From IMG/VR virus record IMGVR_UViG_3300034198_012754, positions 1-64,000 of that record: a stretch of DNA of 64,000 nt; one strand, 5' to 3'. The stretch comes from a virus. Positions 23,038 through 30,505 of this stretch are shown piece by piece; within the stretch, counting starts at the first letter, position 1; each line of letters begins with the position of its first letter. The notes beneath the pieces were generated by a model. It had not been told where the DNA came from, made no database searches, and was given only the letters and a program-made list of their open reading frames with translations. Made by a program: the position numbers and the translations under genes.

Positions 23038-23945
23038 TTTTACCCCAAGGGTTTCATATTGAACCTACCAATATCTGCACATTAAAATGTTCTGAGTGCA
23101 GTCGAACAAAATTTTTAAACCAATGGCCAGATCACTGGAAAAATCAATCCCTGGATATTGATGATCTATTAAAATTCTTAGACATTGATCTTGCCCGAGT
23201 TCCAATACTTCTTTGCGGCAACTATGGAGATCCAATCTATCATCCGGAGTTTATTGATTTTGTTGCAAAACTCAAAGAAAAAGGTGCGGTGCTTTGTATT
23301 GTGACCAACGGAAGTTACAAAAAAGATAGTTGGTGGAAAGAATTATGTAGTTTGTTGTCCGATCAAGATATTGTGCAATTTAGTATTGATGGATCCCCAG
23401 AAAATTTTACTCAATATCGAGTCAACGGAGATTGGGAATCTATCGAAGTAGGTATAAAAGCATGTGTGGAATCGCCATGTCAAACTGAGTGGAAATATAT
23501 ACCTTTTGGATACAATGTTGATTCTATGGAAAAAACTCGGTTATTGGCCGAACAAATGAAAGTTGACCGATTTGTTGTGAAACCTAGCAATAGATTTGAC
23601 CAAGATACTTTATCACATTTAAAAATTACAGATCCTCAATATCTAAGAAATACATATCAGCCGCAGGCGGACTGGAAAACAGCATCAAGTAAAAATTTTA
23701 CAGTTAATCCCGAATGTTACAACAATAAAAGTCATTATATTTCTGCCGGTGGATACTACAGTGGTTGTTGCAGAATAACCGATTATAATTTTTATTATAA
23801 ATCACATTTTGGTAAAAATCGGTCCGACTATAATATAAAAAATACCACTATCACTGAAGTATTGTCCCAGCAGAAGACTATACAATTTTATGATTCCATA
23901 CTTACTGCACCCGAACACGGATGCCAGTTTAATTGTCCCGGTTGA
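23034..23945 (+). CDS. Radical SAM enzyme with SPASM/Twitch-like C-terminus
   Basis: 303 residues. C15-x3-C19-x2-C22 (NICTLKCSEC) is the radical SAM cluster motif, with LLCGNYGDPIYHPEF and IVTNGSYK as the following barrel strands. The C-terminus has C-x11-G-x4-C (ending YYSGCC) and a final CQFNC, resembling an auxiliary Fe-S (SPASM/Twitch) domain used for peptide, tRNA or small-molecule modification. The substrate is unknown. The sequence is more A+T-rich than its neighbours. A ferredoxin (12953) on the same genome could be its reductant. Confidence 0.85.
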   Translation: MILPQGFHIEPTNICTLKCSECSRTKFLNQWPDHWKNQSLDIDDLLKFLDIDLARVPILLCGNYGDPIYHPEFIDFVAKLKEKGAVLCIVTNGSYKKDSWWKELCSLLSDQDIVQFSIDGSPENFTQYRVNGDWESIEVGIKACVESPCQTEWKYIPFGYNVDSMEKTRLLAEQMKVDRFVVKPSNRFDQDTLSHLKITDPQYLRNTYQPQADWKTASSKNFTVNPECYNNKSHYISAGGYYSGCCRITDYNFYYKSHFGKNRSDYNIKNTTITEVLSQQKTIQFYDSILTAPEHGCQFNCPG

Positions 23946-23970
23946 CCAGAAACTTCTGATCTGCTATAAT
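23942..23970 (+). promoter_or_regulatory. Sigma70-type promoter
   Basis: TTGACC at 23942-23947, 17-bp spacer, TATAAT at 23965-23970 with TG before it. It starts inside the stop of the radical SAM gene and serves the HAD-like gene. Confidence 0.88.
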
Positions 23971-24001
23971 AGTAGTATCAAAATAAAACAGCAGGAGCAA
24001 G

Positions 24002-24613
24002 ATGCGTAAAAAATTCAAAAATCTAGATCGACTGATCCTCACAGACTGTGACGGAGTTTGTTTGGATTGGGAATATGCGTTCACTATCTGGATGCAAGAA
24101 CACGGATTTACCGAAGTAGAAGGTAGCAAACTCAACTACGATATGAGCATACGCTACAATATTCCCAAAGAACAAGTTCGAAAACTGATCAAAATTTTCA
24201 ACGAATCGGCAGCAATTGGATTCTTGCCAGCACAACGTGATGCCATGTTTTACATCAAACGTCTACATGAAGAACTAGGATTCCGTTTTCATGCTATCAC
24301 CAGTTTGAGTTTGGATCCCAATGCTCAAAAGCTACGTGAGATGAACTTGCACAAGTTGTTTGGACCCACTGCGTTTGAACGAATTGTGTGTTTGGACACG
24401 GGTGCTCACAAAGATGAAGCCTTGGAAGAATACGAAGGCACTGGTTGCTGGTGGATCGAAGACAAGCCGGAAAATGCCGAAGCTGGATACCACGCAGGAC
24501 TGAAATGCCTTCTGATAGAGCACGGTCATAACATGCACTACTACCACGAAGGCATCCAAATTGTCAAAAACTGGAAAGAAATCTACGAATTAATTTCTTC
24601 TCAGTCGGCGTAA
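24002..24613 (+). CDS. HAD-like phosphatase/hydrolase
   Basis: 203 residues, AGGAG upstream. LTDCDGVCLDWE (about 14) contains the DxDG nucleophile motif of the HAD superfamily, FHAITSLS (about 96) the serine/threonine motif II, and WWIEDKPENAEAGY the acidic motif IV. Most such enzymes hydrolyse phosphomonoesters. In T4-like phages members act as nucleotidases or as nucleic-acid 3'-phosphatases. The gene converges on phoH, overlapping its end by 13 bases. Confidence 0.8.
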   Translation: MRKKFKNLDRLILTDCDGVCLDWEYAFTIWMQEHGFTEVEGSKLNYDMSIRYNIPKEQVRKLIKIFNESAAIGFLPAQRDAMFYIKRLHEELGFRFHAITSLSLDPNAQKLREMNLHKLFGPTAFERIVCLDTGAHKDEALEEYEGTGCWWIEDKPENAEAGYHAGLKCLLIEHGHNMHYYHEGIQIVKNWKEIYELISSQSA

Positions 24614-25341
24614 AGGTGTAACACAGAATCAATGATTCTATGTCGCTGAATGTCTCGATTGTCTAAATGACACACAGCTATACCCTTTACACCTCCTTTC
24701 TCTAATCGTGAACAAAGGTCCATCAAACCATTGTTGCCGCGATTACGATCGGCCTGTTCTACGTCGCCCGTGATTACTATTTTTGAGCCTTCGCCGATAC
24801 GGGTCATCAGCATTTTTACTTGATTGGGAGTTGCGTTCTGCATCTCGTCAGCAATGATAAAACTATCTTTGAAAGTACGTCCACGCATAAATGCCAAGGG
24901 AGCAATTTCTATAGTTTGTTCTTCCATCATTTCGGCAATATCCTGTTGTCTGTAATACTCACGCAAGATATCTGTCAATGGCCGAACCCATGGATCCATC
25001 TTGGCATTTAAGTCGCCGGGTAAAAATCCATGCTTTTCATCTTCAACACCCACTGCTGGGCGAGTTAACACAATACGTTTGCAATCGCCTTGTCTAAAGG
25101 CTTTTACTGCGGCCAGCATAGCCAAATATGTTTTTCCTGTTCCTGCTGGCCCGGCTGTGACCACTATAGACTGATCTTCGGATTGCAAAGCCAATACCAA
25201 ACGCTCTTGATTCCTTGTGCGTGGCACGATATCAATGGGCTTTTGCTTTATTGGTTTGACCTGATCAAATCTTATGGTATTTTCTTGGTTTGTCATAGTG
25301 TTGTTACGACGTTGTGCTTTTGCTGCTCTCTGTCTACTCAA
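24601..25341 (-). CDS. phoH: PhoH-like ATPase
   Basis: 246 residues and the only minus-strand gene. Start is taken as TTG at 25341 because GGAG lies just upstream of it, while the internal ATG (residue 16) has no ribosome site. Walker A GPAGTGKTYLA (about 64-74), LTRPAV, EIAPLAFMRGRT and Walker B FIIADEMQNA, then VITGDVEQ, define PhoH. PhoH proteins are RNA-binding ATPases frequent in phages; the role is still uncertain. Expression would oppose that of the surrounding operons. Confidence 0.93.
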   Translation of the reverse strand: MSRQRAAKAQRRNNTMTNQENTIRFDQVKPIKQKPIDIVPRTRNQERLVLALQSEDQSIVVTAGPAGTGKTYLAMLAAVKAFRQGDCKRIVLTRPAVGVEDEKHGFLPGDLNAKMDPWVRPLTDILREYYRQQDIAEMMEEQTIEIAPLAFMRGRTFKDSFIIADEMQNATPNQVKMLMTRIGEGSKIVITGDVEQADRNRGNNGLMDLCSRLEKGGVKGIAVCHLDNRDIQRHRIIDSVLHLYAD

Positions 25342-25367
25342 AGTGAACTCCGTTGTAGTTAAGTGTA

Positions 25368-25392
25368 ATCAACTGCAGGGATTACAGTTGAT
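25368..25392 (-). promoter_or_regulatory. Hairpin in the phoH leader
   Basis: ATCAACTG (25368-25375) and CAGTTGAT (25385-25392) form an 8-bp stem with a 9-base loop, 27 bases upstream of the phoH start. It may control phoH translation or be an operator. Confidence 0.45.
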
Positions 25393-25396
25393 AACA

Positions 25397-25403
25397 TATT
25401 TAG
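25397..25403 (-). promoter_or_regulatory. Late promoter element for phoH
   Basis: CTAAATA on the minus strand 56 bases upstream of phoH. No convincing sigma70 promoter is visible on that strand: TTGACA further upstream lacks a matching -10. Confidence 0.4.
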
Positions 25404-25515
25404 GTACTATTTTAAAAAGTTTTATGGGTGTAGATATTGTAAATCTGTGGACTAAGTATTAGACTTGGATGTCAACTAATCCAACTTCTAAAACAGCTAC
25501 GGTAATACCAAAACC

Positions 25516-25522
25516 ATAAATA
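25516..25522 (+). promoter_or_regulatory. Late promoter element, near-leaderless
   Basis: ATAAATA five bases before the ATG at 25528, with no ribosome site between. It fits the T4 late consensus TATAAATA and the window's pattern of late elements abutting start codons. Confidence 0.6.
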
Positions 25523-25527
25523 ACTAC

Positions 25528-26103
25528 ATGCGCAACAAAACAAAATTTGACCAACCAATATTCAAAGACGGTTCAGACTATTGGCAAGTGGCTGACAACA
25601 TCAAAAATATCTACATGAGTGAGGGCAGTTTGCTTACTTTGTTGGACTACGAGCGTGTGTTGGATGAACTTGATCTATATGCTTTTGCCAACTGGGAAAT
25701 TGGTGAGTTGGTAGCGGGGCCAGAGATTTCCAAATATCGTGTGACATGTACATTTTTATGGCCTGAGAAACTGATGCCAGATCCACGTGGTGCTCGTAGA
25801 TTGCTACCGTTTGACTGTGATGTAAAATACAAAAAAACCATGATGAAAGTGCCTGTGAAAATTGAAGATCCTTCGGATTACCGTCCGGGCACACACAAAG
25901 CAAAGATCATTGAAAAGAAAGTATGGTTGGTAGAAATAACCATGCCCAAGAGCTTGATGAGCGATATACGCACAGGCTCAGTAGAATTGGAAGATCAAGA
26001 CATTAATCTACAGGACCTAGACGATGCCTATGAGCAGGATCTGGACAAACAAGAATATCAAACAGATGACAACAATGCACAACAACCAACCCCCACTATT
26101 TGA
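25528..26103 (+). CDS. Conserved T4-like phage protein, late gene
   Basis: 191 residues. N-terminal helix-rich part and a central TCTFLWPEKLMPDPRGARRL followed by DCDVKYKKT are conserved-looking; the C-terminus is acidic and Gln-rich. A late element abuts its start, so a virion or assembly protein is likely. I do not recognise a named T4 homologue. Confidence 0.6.
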   Translation: MRNKTKFDQPIFKDGSDYWQVADNIKNIYMSEGSLLTLLDYERVLDELDLYAFANWEIGELVAGPEISKYRVTCTFLWPEKLMPDPRGARRLLPFDCDVKYKKTMMKVPVKIEDPSDYRPGTHKAKIIEKKVWLVEITMPKSLMSDIRTGSVELEDQDINLQDLDDAYEQDLDKQEYQTDDNNAQQPTPTI

Positions 26104-26626
26104 AAGCCTAGAATTTAAAGACATGGAAGGCTTGATCAAGCCTACTATTCATGTGGATGAATTCAGTTCAAAAATGGGCGACGATGACGATATCATTGTG
26201 GTGAGTTTTTTCCTACGCAATGCGCAAGCTGCCAAAGATCTGATGCAATGGTTTGAAAAAGGCTACGACTTTGTGCTGGATGCAGATCGATCACCGGGTG
26301 AAATAAAGCCCAACCGCTACTTGGTCTATGTAGAATTACGCAGACGTAGCACAGCCGGTGGCAATGTTGAAACACTGTTGAGTGACCTAAATACTCTCAC
26401 AGAGTTTGATGTTGCCGACTGGACCATGCACTACAAAGGCAAGGAAGTTCCATTCTCTCGCGATGAATTTGATGAGTTGGTTCCGTTAACTCCTAGAGCT
26501 TATCGTGAACGATACGAAAAAGACCTTAACGAAATGCGTTCAGTGGCTGGTCTACCCACTAAGCGTATCTACGATCCCGAAGACAAAGCACTTCAAGCAA
26601 TTCAAAGCGCTGCTGGTATCCTTTAA
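26066..26626 (+). CDS. Conserved phage protein
   Basis: 186 residues if started at 26066 (26075 is also possible); the frame is open from 26024, but that lies deep in the preceding gene. Acidic N-terminus, then VVSFFLRNAQAAKDLMQWFE and YLVYVELRRR, suggesting an alpha/beta fold. Coupled to the previous gene by overlap. Function unknown. Confidence 0.6.
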   Translation: MTTMHNNQPPLFESLEFKDMEGLIKPTIHVDEFSSKMGDDDDIIVVSFFLRNAQAAKDLMQWFEKGYDFVLDADRSPGEIKPNRYLVYVELRRRSTAGGNVETLLSDLNTLTEFDVADWTMHYKGKEVPFSRDEFDELVPLTPRAYRERYEKDLNEMRSVAGLPTKRIYDPEDKALQAIQSAAGIL

Positions 26627-26652
26627 TTTTCCATAGCGACATAAACTAGGTA

Positions 26653-26658
26653 TATAAT
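26653..26658 (+). promoter_or_regulatory. Possible -10 next to a start codon
   Basis: TATAAT ends five bases before the ATG at 26664; the -35 is poor (TTTCCA, 19-bp spacer). If used, the message would be leaderless. Confidence 0.35.
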
Positions 26659-26663
26659 TACCT

Positions 26664-27335
26664 ATGCGATTAAAAAGTTTTGGATGTAGCTTTATTTTTG
26701 GCAGTGAACTAGCCGACGATGGCAGAGATGGTCCATATGCTATGCCTAGTCAATTGACTTGGCCTTCACATTTAGCTCAATATTTAGATAAAGATTACCA
26801 GTGCTATGCCAGACCAGGCGCTGGAAATTTACAAATACTAGAACAAATTTTAAATCAGGCTGCTGACAACAATAATGTTGATTTGTTTGTTATAGGATGG
26901 ACGTGGATTGATCGTTTTGATTATTATCCTGCCAATCCAATTACGCCTAGCCGAAGCCCGTGGCGCACTATTATGCCAGTTGACACTGATTCTTTAGCTA
27001 AAACATATTATCGTGATTTACATTCTGAGTATCGCGATAAATTTACTTGTTTAAGTTATATTAAATTGACCATTGATACTCTTAATCAAAAAAACATTCC
27101 GTTTATTATGACCTACATGGACAATTTACTTTTTGATCAACAGTGGCACACTACACCGGCGGTGATAGATTTACAAGAATATGTAAAACCACATATGACT
27201 ACGTTTGAAGGGCTCAGTTTCCTAGATTGGAGTCGTATGCATGGTTATCCAGAAACAGCATCATGGCACCCACTGGAAGCAGCCCATGTTGCTGCTGGTA
27301 ATTATATGATTAAACAATACAAAGGAGTATTATGA
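26664..27335 (+). CDS. SGNH-hydrolase-like protein
   Basis: 223 residues. Block I is GCSFIFGSEL (nucleophile Ser), block II-like RPGAGNLQIL (Gly/Asn oxyanion residues), and block V near the end reads WHPLEAAHVAAG, giving the catalytic His. The family includes esterases and O-acetyl hydrolases acting on glycans or lipids. More A+T-rich than its neighbours. A second SGNH-like protein is encoded at 62252-62962. Substrate unknown. Confidence 0.65.
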   Translation: MRLKSFGCSFIFGSELADDGRDGPYAMPSQLTWPSHLAQYLDKDYQCYARPGAGNLQILEQILNQAADNNNVDLFVIGWTWIDRFDYYPANPITPSRSPWRTIMPVDTDSLAKTYYRDLHSEYRDKFTCLSYIKLTIDTLNQKNIPFIMTYMDNLLFDQQWHTTPAVIDLQEYVKPHMTTFEGLSFLDWSRMHGYPETASWHPLEAAHVAAGNYMIKQYKGVL

Positions 27336-28192
27336 CACAACGTATATTGATAATGGGCTTGCCTGGTTCAGGAAAAACCTATCTAGCAGGCGCATTGAAG
27401 AAGTATCTAGAAGACAATGGTGATTTAGAAAAAATCAACCCTCAACGAATACTAAATTACGAAGGAATTCCAGACTCCAATTTCATGAAGGTAAGAGTAA
27501 ATTGGTTCAATGCCGACGATGTTCGTAGAAAATTCAATGATTGGGATTTCTCAAACGAAGGTCGTATTCGTCAAAGTCTACGTATGTTGCAATTTGCAGT
27601 AGAGTGTTCGGGAGAATTTGTGATCTGTGACTTTGTGGCACCCTTGGTTGAAATGCGCAACAACTTCAAAGCAGACTGGACCATATGGATGGACACTATT
27701 GATGCTGGGCGTTTTGAAGATACCAACAAACTGTTTGTAGAACCAGCTGTCTATGACTTCCGAATTACAGAACAAAATGCAGAAAAATGGGCTGAATTTG
27801 TGGGCGAGCATATATTAGAAAATCGTCGTAGACCCACCTTTGATTGGCAACAAGAAACTGTACAGATGTTGGGCCGCTGGCAACCTTGGCATGCTGGTCA
27901 CAGAGCTTTGTTTGAACGTGCCATTGCCAAGACAGGACAGGTAGTCATACAAATACGTGACTGTCAAGGGTGGCAAGGATCTAACCCATTTGCTATAGAA
28001 CAAGTAAAGAGTTACATACGCAGAGATCTAGATCCTATCTATCAAGGACAGTATGAAATACAGGTCGTGCCCAACATTGTGAATATCACTTACGGACGTG
28101 ATGTGGGTTATCGAATAGAACAGGAAGTGTTTGATGAAGCAATACATTCAATCAGTGCTACAAAAATTCGTCAAGAGCTGGGCCTTAAATAA
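27332..28192 (+). CDS. Bifunctional P-loop kinase-nucleotidylyltransferase
   Basis: 286 residues. Residues 1-165 are a P-loop kinase of the APS-kinase/NTP-kinase type: GLPGSGKTYLAGAL (9-22), NADDVRRKF and ICDFVAPLVEMR. Residues 173-286 are an HxGH nucleotidylyltransferase: GRWQPWHAGHRALF and SISATKIRQ. The order is the reverse of bacterial NadR. Such fusions occur in T4-like phages and may phosphorylate and adenylate a nucleoside, for example in NAD salvage. Substrate inferred, fold secure. Confidence 0.82.
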   Translation: MTQRILIMGLPGSGKTYLAGALKKYLEDNGDLEKINPQRILNYEGIPDSNFMKVRVNWFNADDVRRKFNDWDFSNEGRIRQSLRMLQFAVECSGEFVICDFVAPLVEMRNNFKADWTIWMDTIDAGRFEDTNKLFVEPAVYDFRITEQNAEKWAEFVGEHILENRRRPTFDWQQETVQMLGRWQPWHAGHRALFERAIAKTGQVVIQIRDCQGWQGSNPFAIEQVKSYIRRDLDPIYQGQYEIQVVPNIVNITYGRDVGYRIEQEVFDEAIHSISATKIRQELGLK

Positions 28193-28394
28193 CGGCGAGA
28201 CTGCTGTACGCAGTCTTGTCAAAGCCTACAGTTATCGCTGTTGCGGTACATTGACCACTATTGCCATCAGCTATGCTATCACAGGACATTTCATTATGAG
28301 CTTAGGCATAGGAGCCACAGAAATGATTGTAAAGCCATTCATTTATTGGTGTCACGAACGTGTGTGGAGTAGAGTTAATTGGGGACGAAACTAA
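28134..28394 (+). CDS. DUF2061 membrane protein
   Basis: 86 residues. The ATG at 28134 has AGGAAG at 28122-28127, so it is preferred despite a 59-base overlap with the previous gene. AVRSLVKAYSYRCCGTLTTI, two membrane helices and WCHERVWSRVNWGR are the hallmarks of the DUF2061 family of small inner-membrane proteins, whose function is unknown. In bacteria members lie near sulfate-assimilation genes, and here it follows an APS-kinase-like protein. Confidence 0.8.
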   Translation: MKQYIQSVLQKFVKSWALNNGETAVRSLVKAYSYRCCGTLTTIAISYAITGHFIMSLGIGATEMIVKPFIYWCHERVWSRVNWGRN

Positions 28395-28418
28395 ATAGTA
28401 GTAGTTAAAGGACTACTA
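28391..28418 (+). promoter_or_regulatory. Late element and RBS hairpin of the endolysin
   Basis: CTAAATA at 28391-28397, then TAGTAGT (28399-28405) pairs with ACTACTA (28412-28418), displaying AAGG of the ribosome site in a six-base loop. The stem ends on the A of the start codon, so it may modulate translation of the lysis gene. Confidence 0.55.
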
Positions 28419-29032
28419 TGGAAATCACCCAACAACAGCTACAATCATGTATTGGTAACAATCCTTACATAGAACAATGGTGTGGAGCATTGAACGCTAT
28501 ATTACCCGACTACAGCATCGACACTCCGCAACGTGTGTCTGCTTTCATAGCACAATGCGCACACGAATCCGGTAACTTTCGATTCCTAACAGAAAATTTA
28601 AATTATCGTGCTGTAACCTTACGCAAGTTGTTCAGCAAGTATTTCCCCACAGATGAATTGGCACAACAATATGAAAAGAAACCAGAAAAGATTGCCAACA
28701 GAATTTATGGTGGCCGCATGGGCAATGGCCCCGAAGAAACAGGAGACGGGTTTAGGTATTGTGGCCGAGGCCTTATCCAGCTTACCGGCCGCAACAACTA
28801 TGAAAGTTTTGCCGACTCCATTGAATCCACTGCAGAGGAAGTAAGCGAGTACCTGGGTACATTTGAAGGTGCTGTACAATCAGCCTGCTGGTTTTGGGAA
28901 ACCACCAATCTAAATCAATACGCAGATGCAGACGATATCAGAACAATGACCAAAAAGATCAACGGTGGTTACATTGGTCTTGAAGACAGAATCAAGCATT
29001 ATGAGCACGCCAAGCATGTGTTTGGAGCCTAA
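28418..29032 (+). CDS. GH19-type endolysin
   Basis: 204 residues. The chitinase-19/lysozyme-like domain is clear: AFIAQCAHESGNFRFLTENL with E50 as the general acid, KYFPTDELAQQYEKKP, NRIYGGRMGNG and CGRGLIQLTGRNNYE. These phage enzymes cleave peptidoglycan glycan strands. No signal sequence, so release needs the holin encoded at 29807-30271. First gene of the lysis cassette and behind a late element. Confidence 0.92.
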   Translation: MEITQQQLQSCIGNNPYIEQWCGALNAILPDYSIDTPQRVSAFIAQCAHESGNFRFLTENLNYRAVTLRKLFSKYFPTDELAQQYEKKPEKIANRIYGGRMGNGPEETGDGFRYCGRGLIQLTGRNNYESFADSIESTAEEVSEYLGTFEGAVQSACWFWETTNLNQYADADDIRTMTKKINGGYIGLEDRIKHYEHAKHVFGA

Positions 29033-29035
29033 CTG

Positions 29036-29644
29036 ATGTGGCAGATACAATGGCTGTTGCAGTTAATTCCAGATTCAATATTTGTCTGGATTACCTATGC
29101 ATTATTTTTAACAGGCATAGTGCTGTACATTGCCAGTAAACTGGTATCTATTCTGCCATTTGTTGGGCAATACCGACTGATAGCAGAATTGGCCGGTGTT
29201 GCTGTGTTGATTATTTCGGCTTATTTCTATGGCGGTATTGAATATCGTCAAATGATCACAGAGTTAAAACAGCGAGTGGTTGTGGCAGAAAAACAAAGTA
29301 AAGATGCCAATGTAGCATTGGAAAAGAAAACCCGAGAAAAAGTTCAAGTAATAAAGGAAACAGTGTATGTCAACAAAACAATTATCAAAGAAACTGCTGG
29401 TCGTCAAATTGACAGCCAGTGCGTGTTGCCTCGCAGTGCTGTCGGCCTGCACGACAGTGCCAGTGCTAATCAAGTTTCCCGAGGCGCCGACGCCGCTGAT
29501 GGAACCCCCAGCACAGTTAAAGCCAGTGAGCTCCTCGAAACAGTAGTGGACAACTACGGCACCTGTCACGAAACAGCAGAAAAGCTACGCGGCTGGCAAG
29601 AATGGTATCAGACACAGAAGAAAATCTTCGAAAGCATTAAATAA
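29036..29644 (+). CDS. Rz: i-spanin (Rz-like)
   Basis: 202 residues. Two N-terminal hydrophobic segments (about 14-34 and 50-67) precede a long charged coiled coil (EYRQMITELKQRVVVAEKQS onward to about 115) and a second helical part at the C-terminus. It spans inner membrane to periplasm. The assignment rests on the o-spanin frame embedded within it and on its place after the endolysin. The extra membrane segment is unusual for Rz. Confidence 0.78.
   Translation: MWQIQWLLQLIPDSIFVWITYALFLTGIVLYIASKLVSILPFVGQYRLIAELAGVAVLIISAYFYGGIEYRQMITELKQRVVVAEKQSKDANVALEKKTREKVQVIKETVYVNKTIIKETAGRQIDSQCVLPRSAVGLHDSASANQVSRGADAADGTPSTVKASELLETVVDNYGTCHETAEKLRGWQEWYQTQKKIFESIK
29367..29546 (+). CDS. Rz1: Embedded o-spanin lipoprotein (Rz1-like)
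   Basis: 59 residues in the +1 frame entirely inside the i-spanin gene. It has its own ribosome site (AAAGGAAA at 29353-29360). A basic start (MSTKQLSKKLLVVK) leads into a hydrophobic stretch ending in the lipobox LSAC (C28), and the mature peptide is Pro-rich (FPEAPTPLMEPP), as in lambda Rz1. It would be lipidated in the outer membrane and join the i-spanin coiled coil to fuse the membranes. Confidence 0.85.
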   Translation: MSTKQLSKKLLVVKLTASACCLAVLSACTTVPVLIKFPEAPTPLMEPPAQLKPVSSSKQ

Positions 29645-29670
29645 TAACACAAACAACAAGGAGCATTGAC

Positions 29671-29787
29671 ATGTTAGACACATTATTTTGGGTAGCAGTA
29701 GGAGCATTTGTGGGTTGGAATTTTCCACAGCCATTTTGGGCTAAAATTATTCAAGCAAAAATTCAAACAATGATTTCCAAAAAATAA
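29671..29787 (+). CDS. 38-residue membrane peptide of the lysis cassette
   Basis: AAGGAG lies upstream at good spacing. One hydrophobic segment (LFWVAVGAFVGWNFPQPFW) with a basic C-terminus. Sits between spanin and holin genes, so a lysis accessory role (antiholin or pinholin-like) is possible. No family recognised. Confidence 0.6.
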   Translation: MLDTLFWVAVGAFVGWNFPQPFWAKIIQAKIQTMISKK

Positions 29788-29806
29788 CAGACAAATAGGA
29801 GCTAGT

Positions 29807-30271
29807 ATGACAGAAGCAGTTAAAAGCGAGAGCGCAAAGAAAAATGAAGATTGGATGAATTCAAAATGGCGTCCAATGATGGGTTGGTCATACATGCTGA
29901 CCTGTGTAGCAGATTTTGTGTTTTTCCCTATCCTATGGAGCTTGGTACAGGTTATCGGAGGCGGCCGTGTCGAAACACAATGGCAACCTATCACGCTACA
30001 GGGTGCAGGACTGTATCACATTGCCATGGGTGCTGTGTTGGGTATCGCGGCCTATGGACGTACCCAGGAAAAGCTGGGCGGTGCCAACAACGGCGGATTG
30101 CCTGCCGCAGGAACCACATATACACCACCTGCACCTGTGAGCACACCAGCACCAAGTTTTAGTGCACCAGCACCAACAACAAGTTTTGGTGGCAATAGTT
30201 CACAGTTCACAGCAACACCTACCTTTGGCGGCAAGCCAGGCCCAGCACAACCACCACATCCGGAGTTATAA
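29807..30271 (+). CDS. Holin (3TM/GTA holin type)
   Basis: 154 residues. WRPMMGWSYMLTCVADFVFF followed by PILWSLVQV and GAGLYHIAMGAVLGIAAYGR matches the holin family of T4-like marine phages and gene transfer agents. Two to three membrane segments lie between residues 25 and 85, and the tail is a Pro/Thr/Ser-rich disordered linker. It should make the inner-membrane holes that release the GH19 endolysin. Confidence 0.82.
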   Translation: MTEAVKSESAKKNEDWMNSKWRPMMGWSYMLTCVADFVFFPILWSLVQVIGGGRVETQWQPITLQGAGLYHIAMGAVLGIAAYGRTQEKLGGANNGGLPAAGTTYTPPAPVSTPAPSFSAPAPTTSFGGNSSQFTATPTFGGKPGPAQPPHPEL

Positions 30272-30272
30272 T

Positions 30273-30473
30273 ATGAAACATTTATTAGCTGTATTATTAG
30301 TAGCCTTTACTTCTGTTGCATTTGCAGAACCACACACAAAAGAAGTATGCAAAGACAAAAAAAATGCCAATGGCCAAGTGGTAAAAGGCAAAGATGGCAA
30401 GCCTGTGCAAGTATGCAAAACAATCAAGATACACAAAAAGCACGAAGGCACCAAAGTTCCTGACAAAAAGTAA
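30273..30473 (+). CDS. Small secreted basic protein
   Basis: 66 residues from the ATG at 30273, just after the holin stop. MKHLLAVLLVAFTSVAFA is a classic signal peptide with an AFA cleavage site. The mature ~48 residues are Lys-rich with two cysteines that could pair in the periplasm. Function unknown; part of the lysis transcript. Confidence 0.65.
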   Translation: MKHLLAVLLVAFTSVAFAEPHTKEVCKDKKNANGQVVKGKDGKPVQVCKTIKIHKKHEGTKVPDKK

Positions 30474-30476
30474 TTA

Positions 30477-30505
30477 TTGACATGTACCTGAAAAGACAGT
30501 ATAAT
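30477..30505 (+). promoter_or_regulatory. Sigma70-type promoter nested in a terminator
   Basis: TTGACA at 30477-30482, 17-bp spacer, TATAAT at 30500-30505. The -10 lies in the left arm and loop of the hairpin at 30491-30523, and +1 falls at the start of the right arm. RNA made here thus lacks the left arm and escapes termination. Confidence 0.8.
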
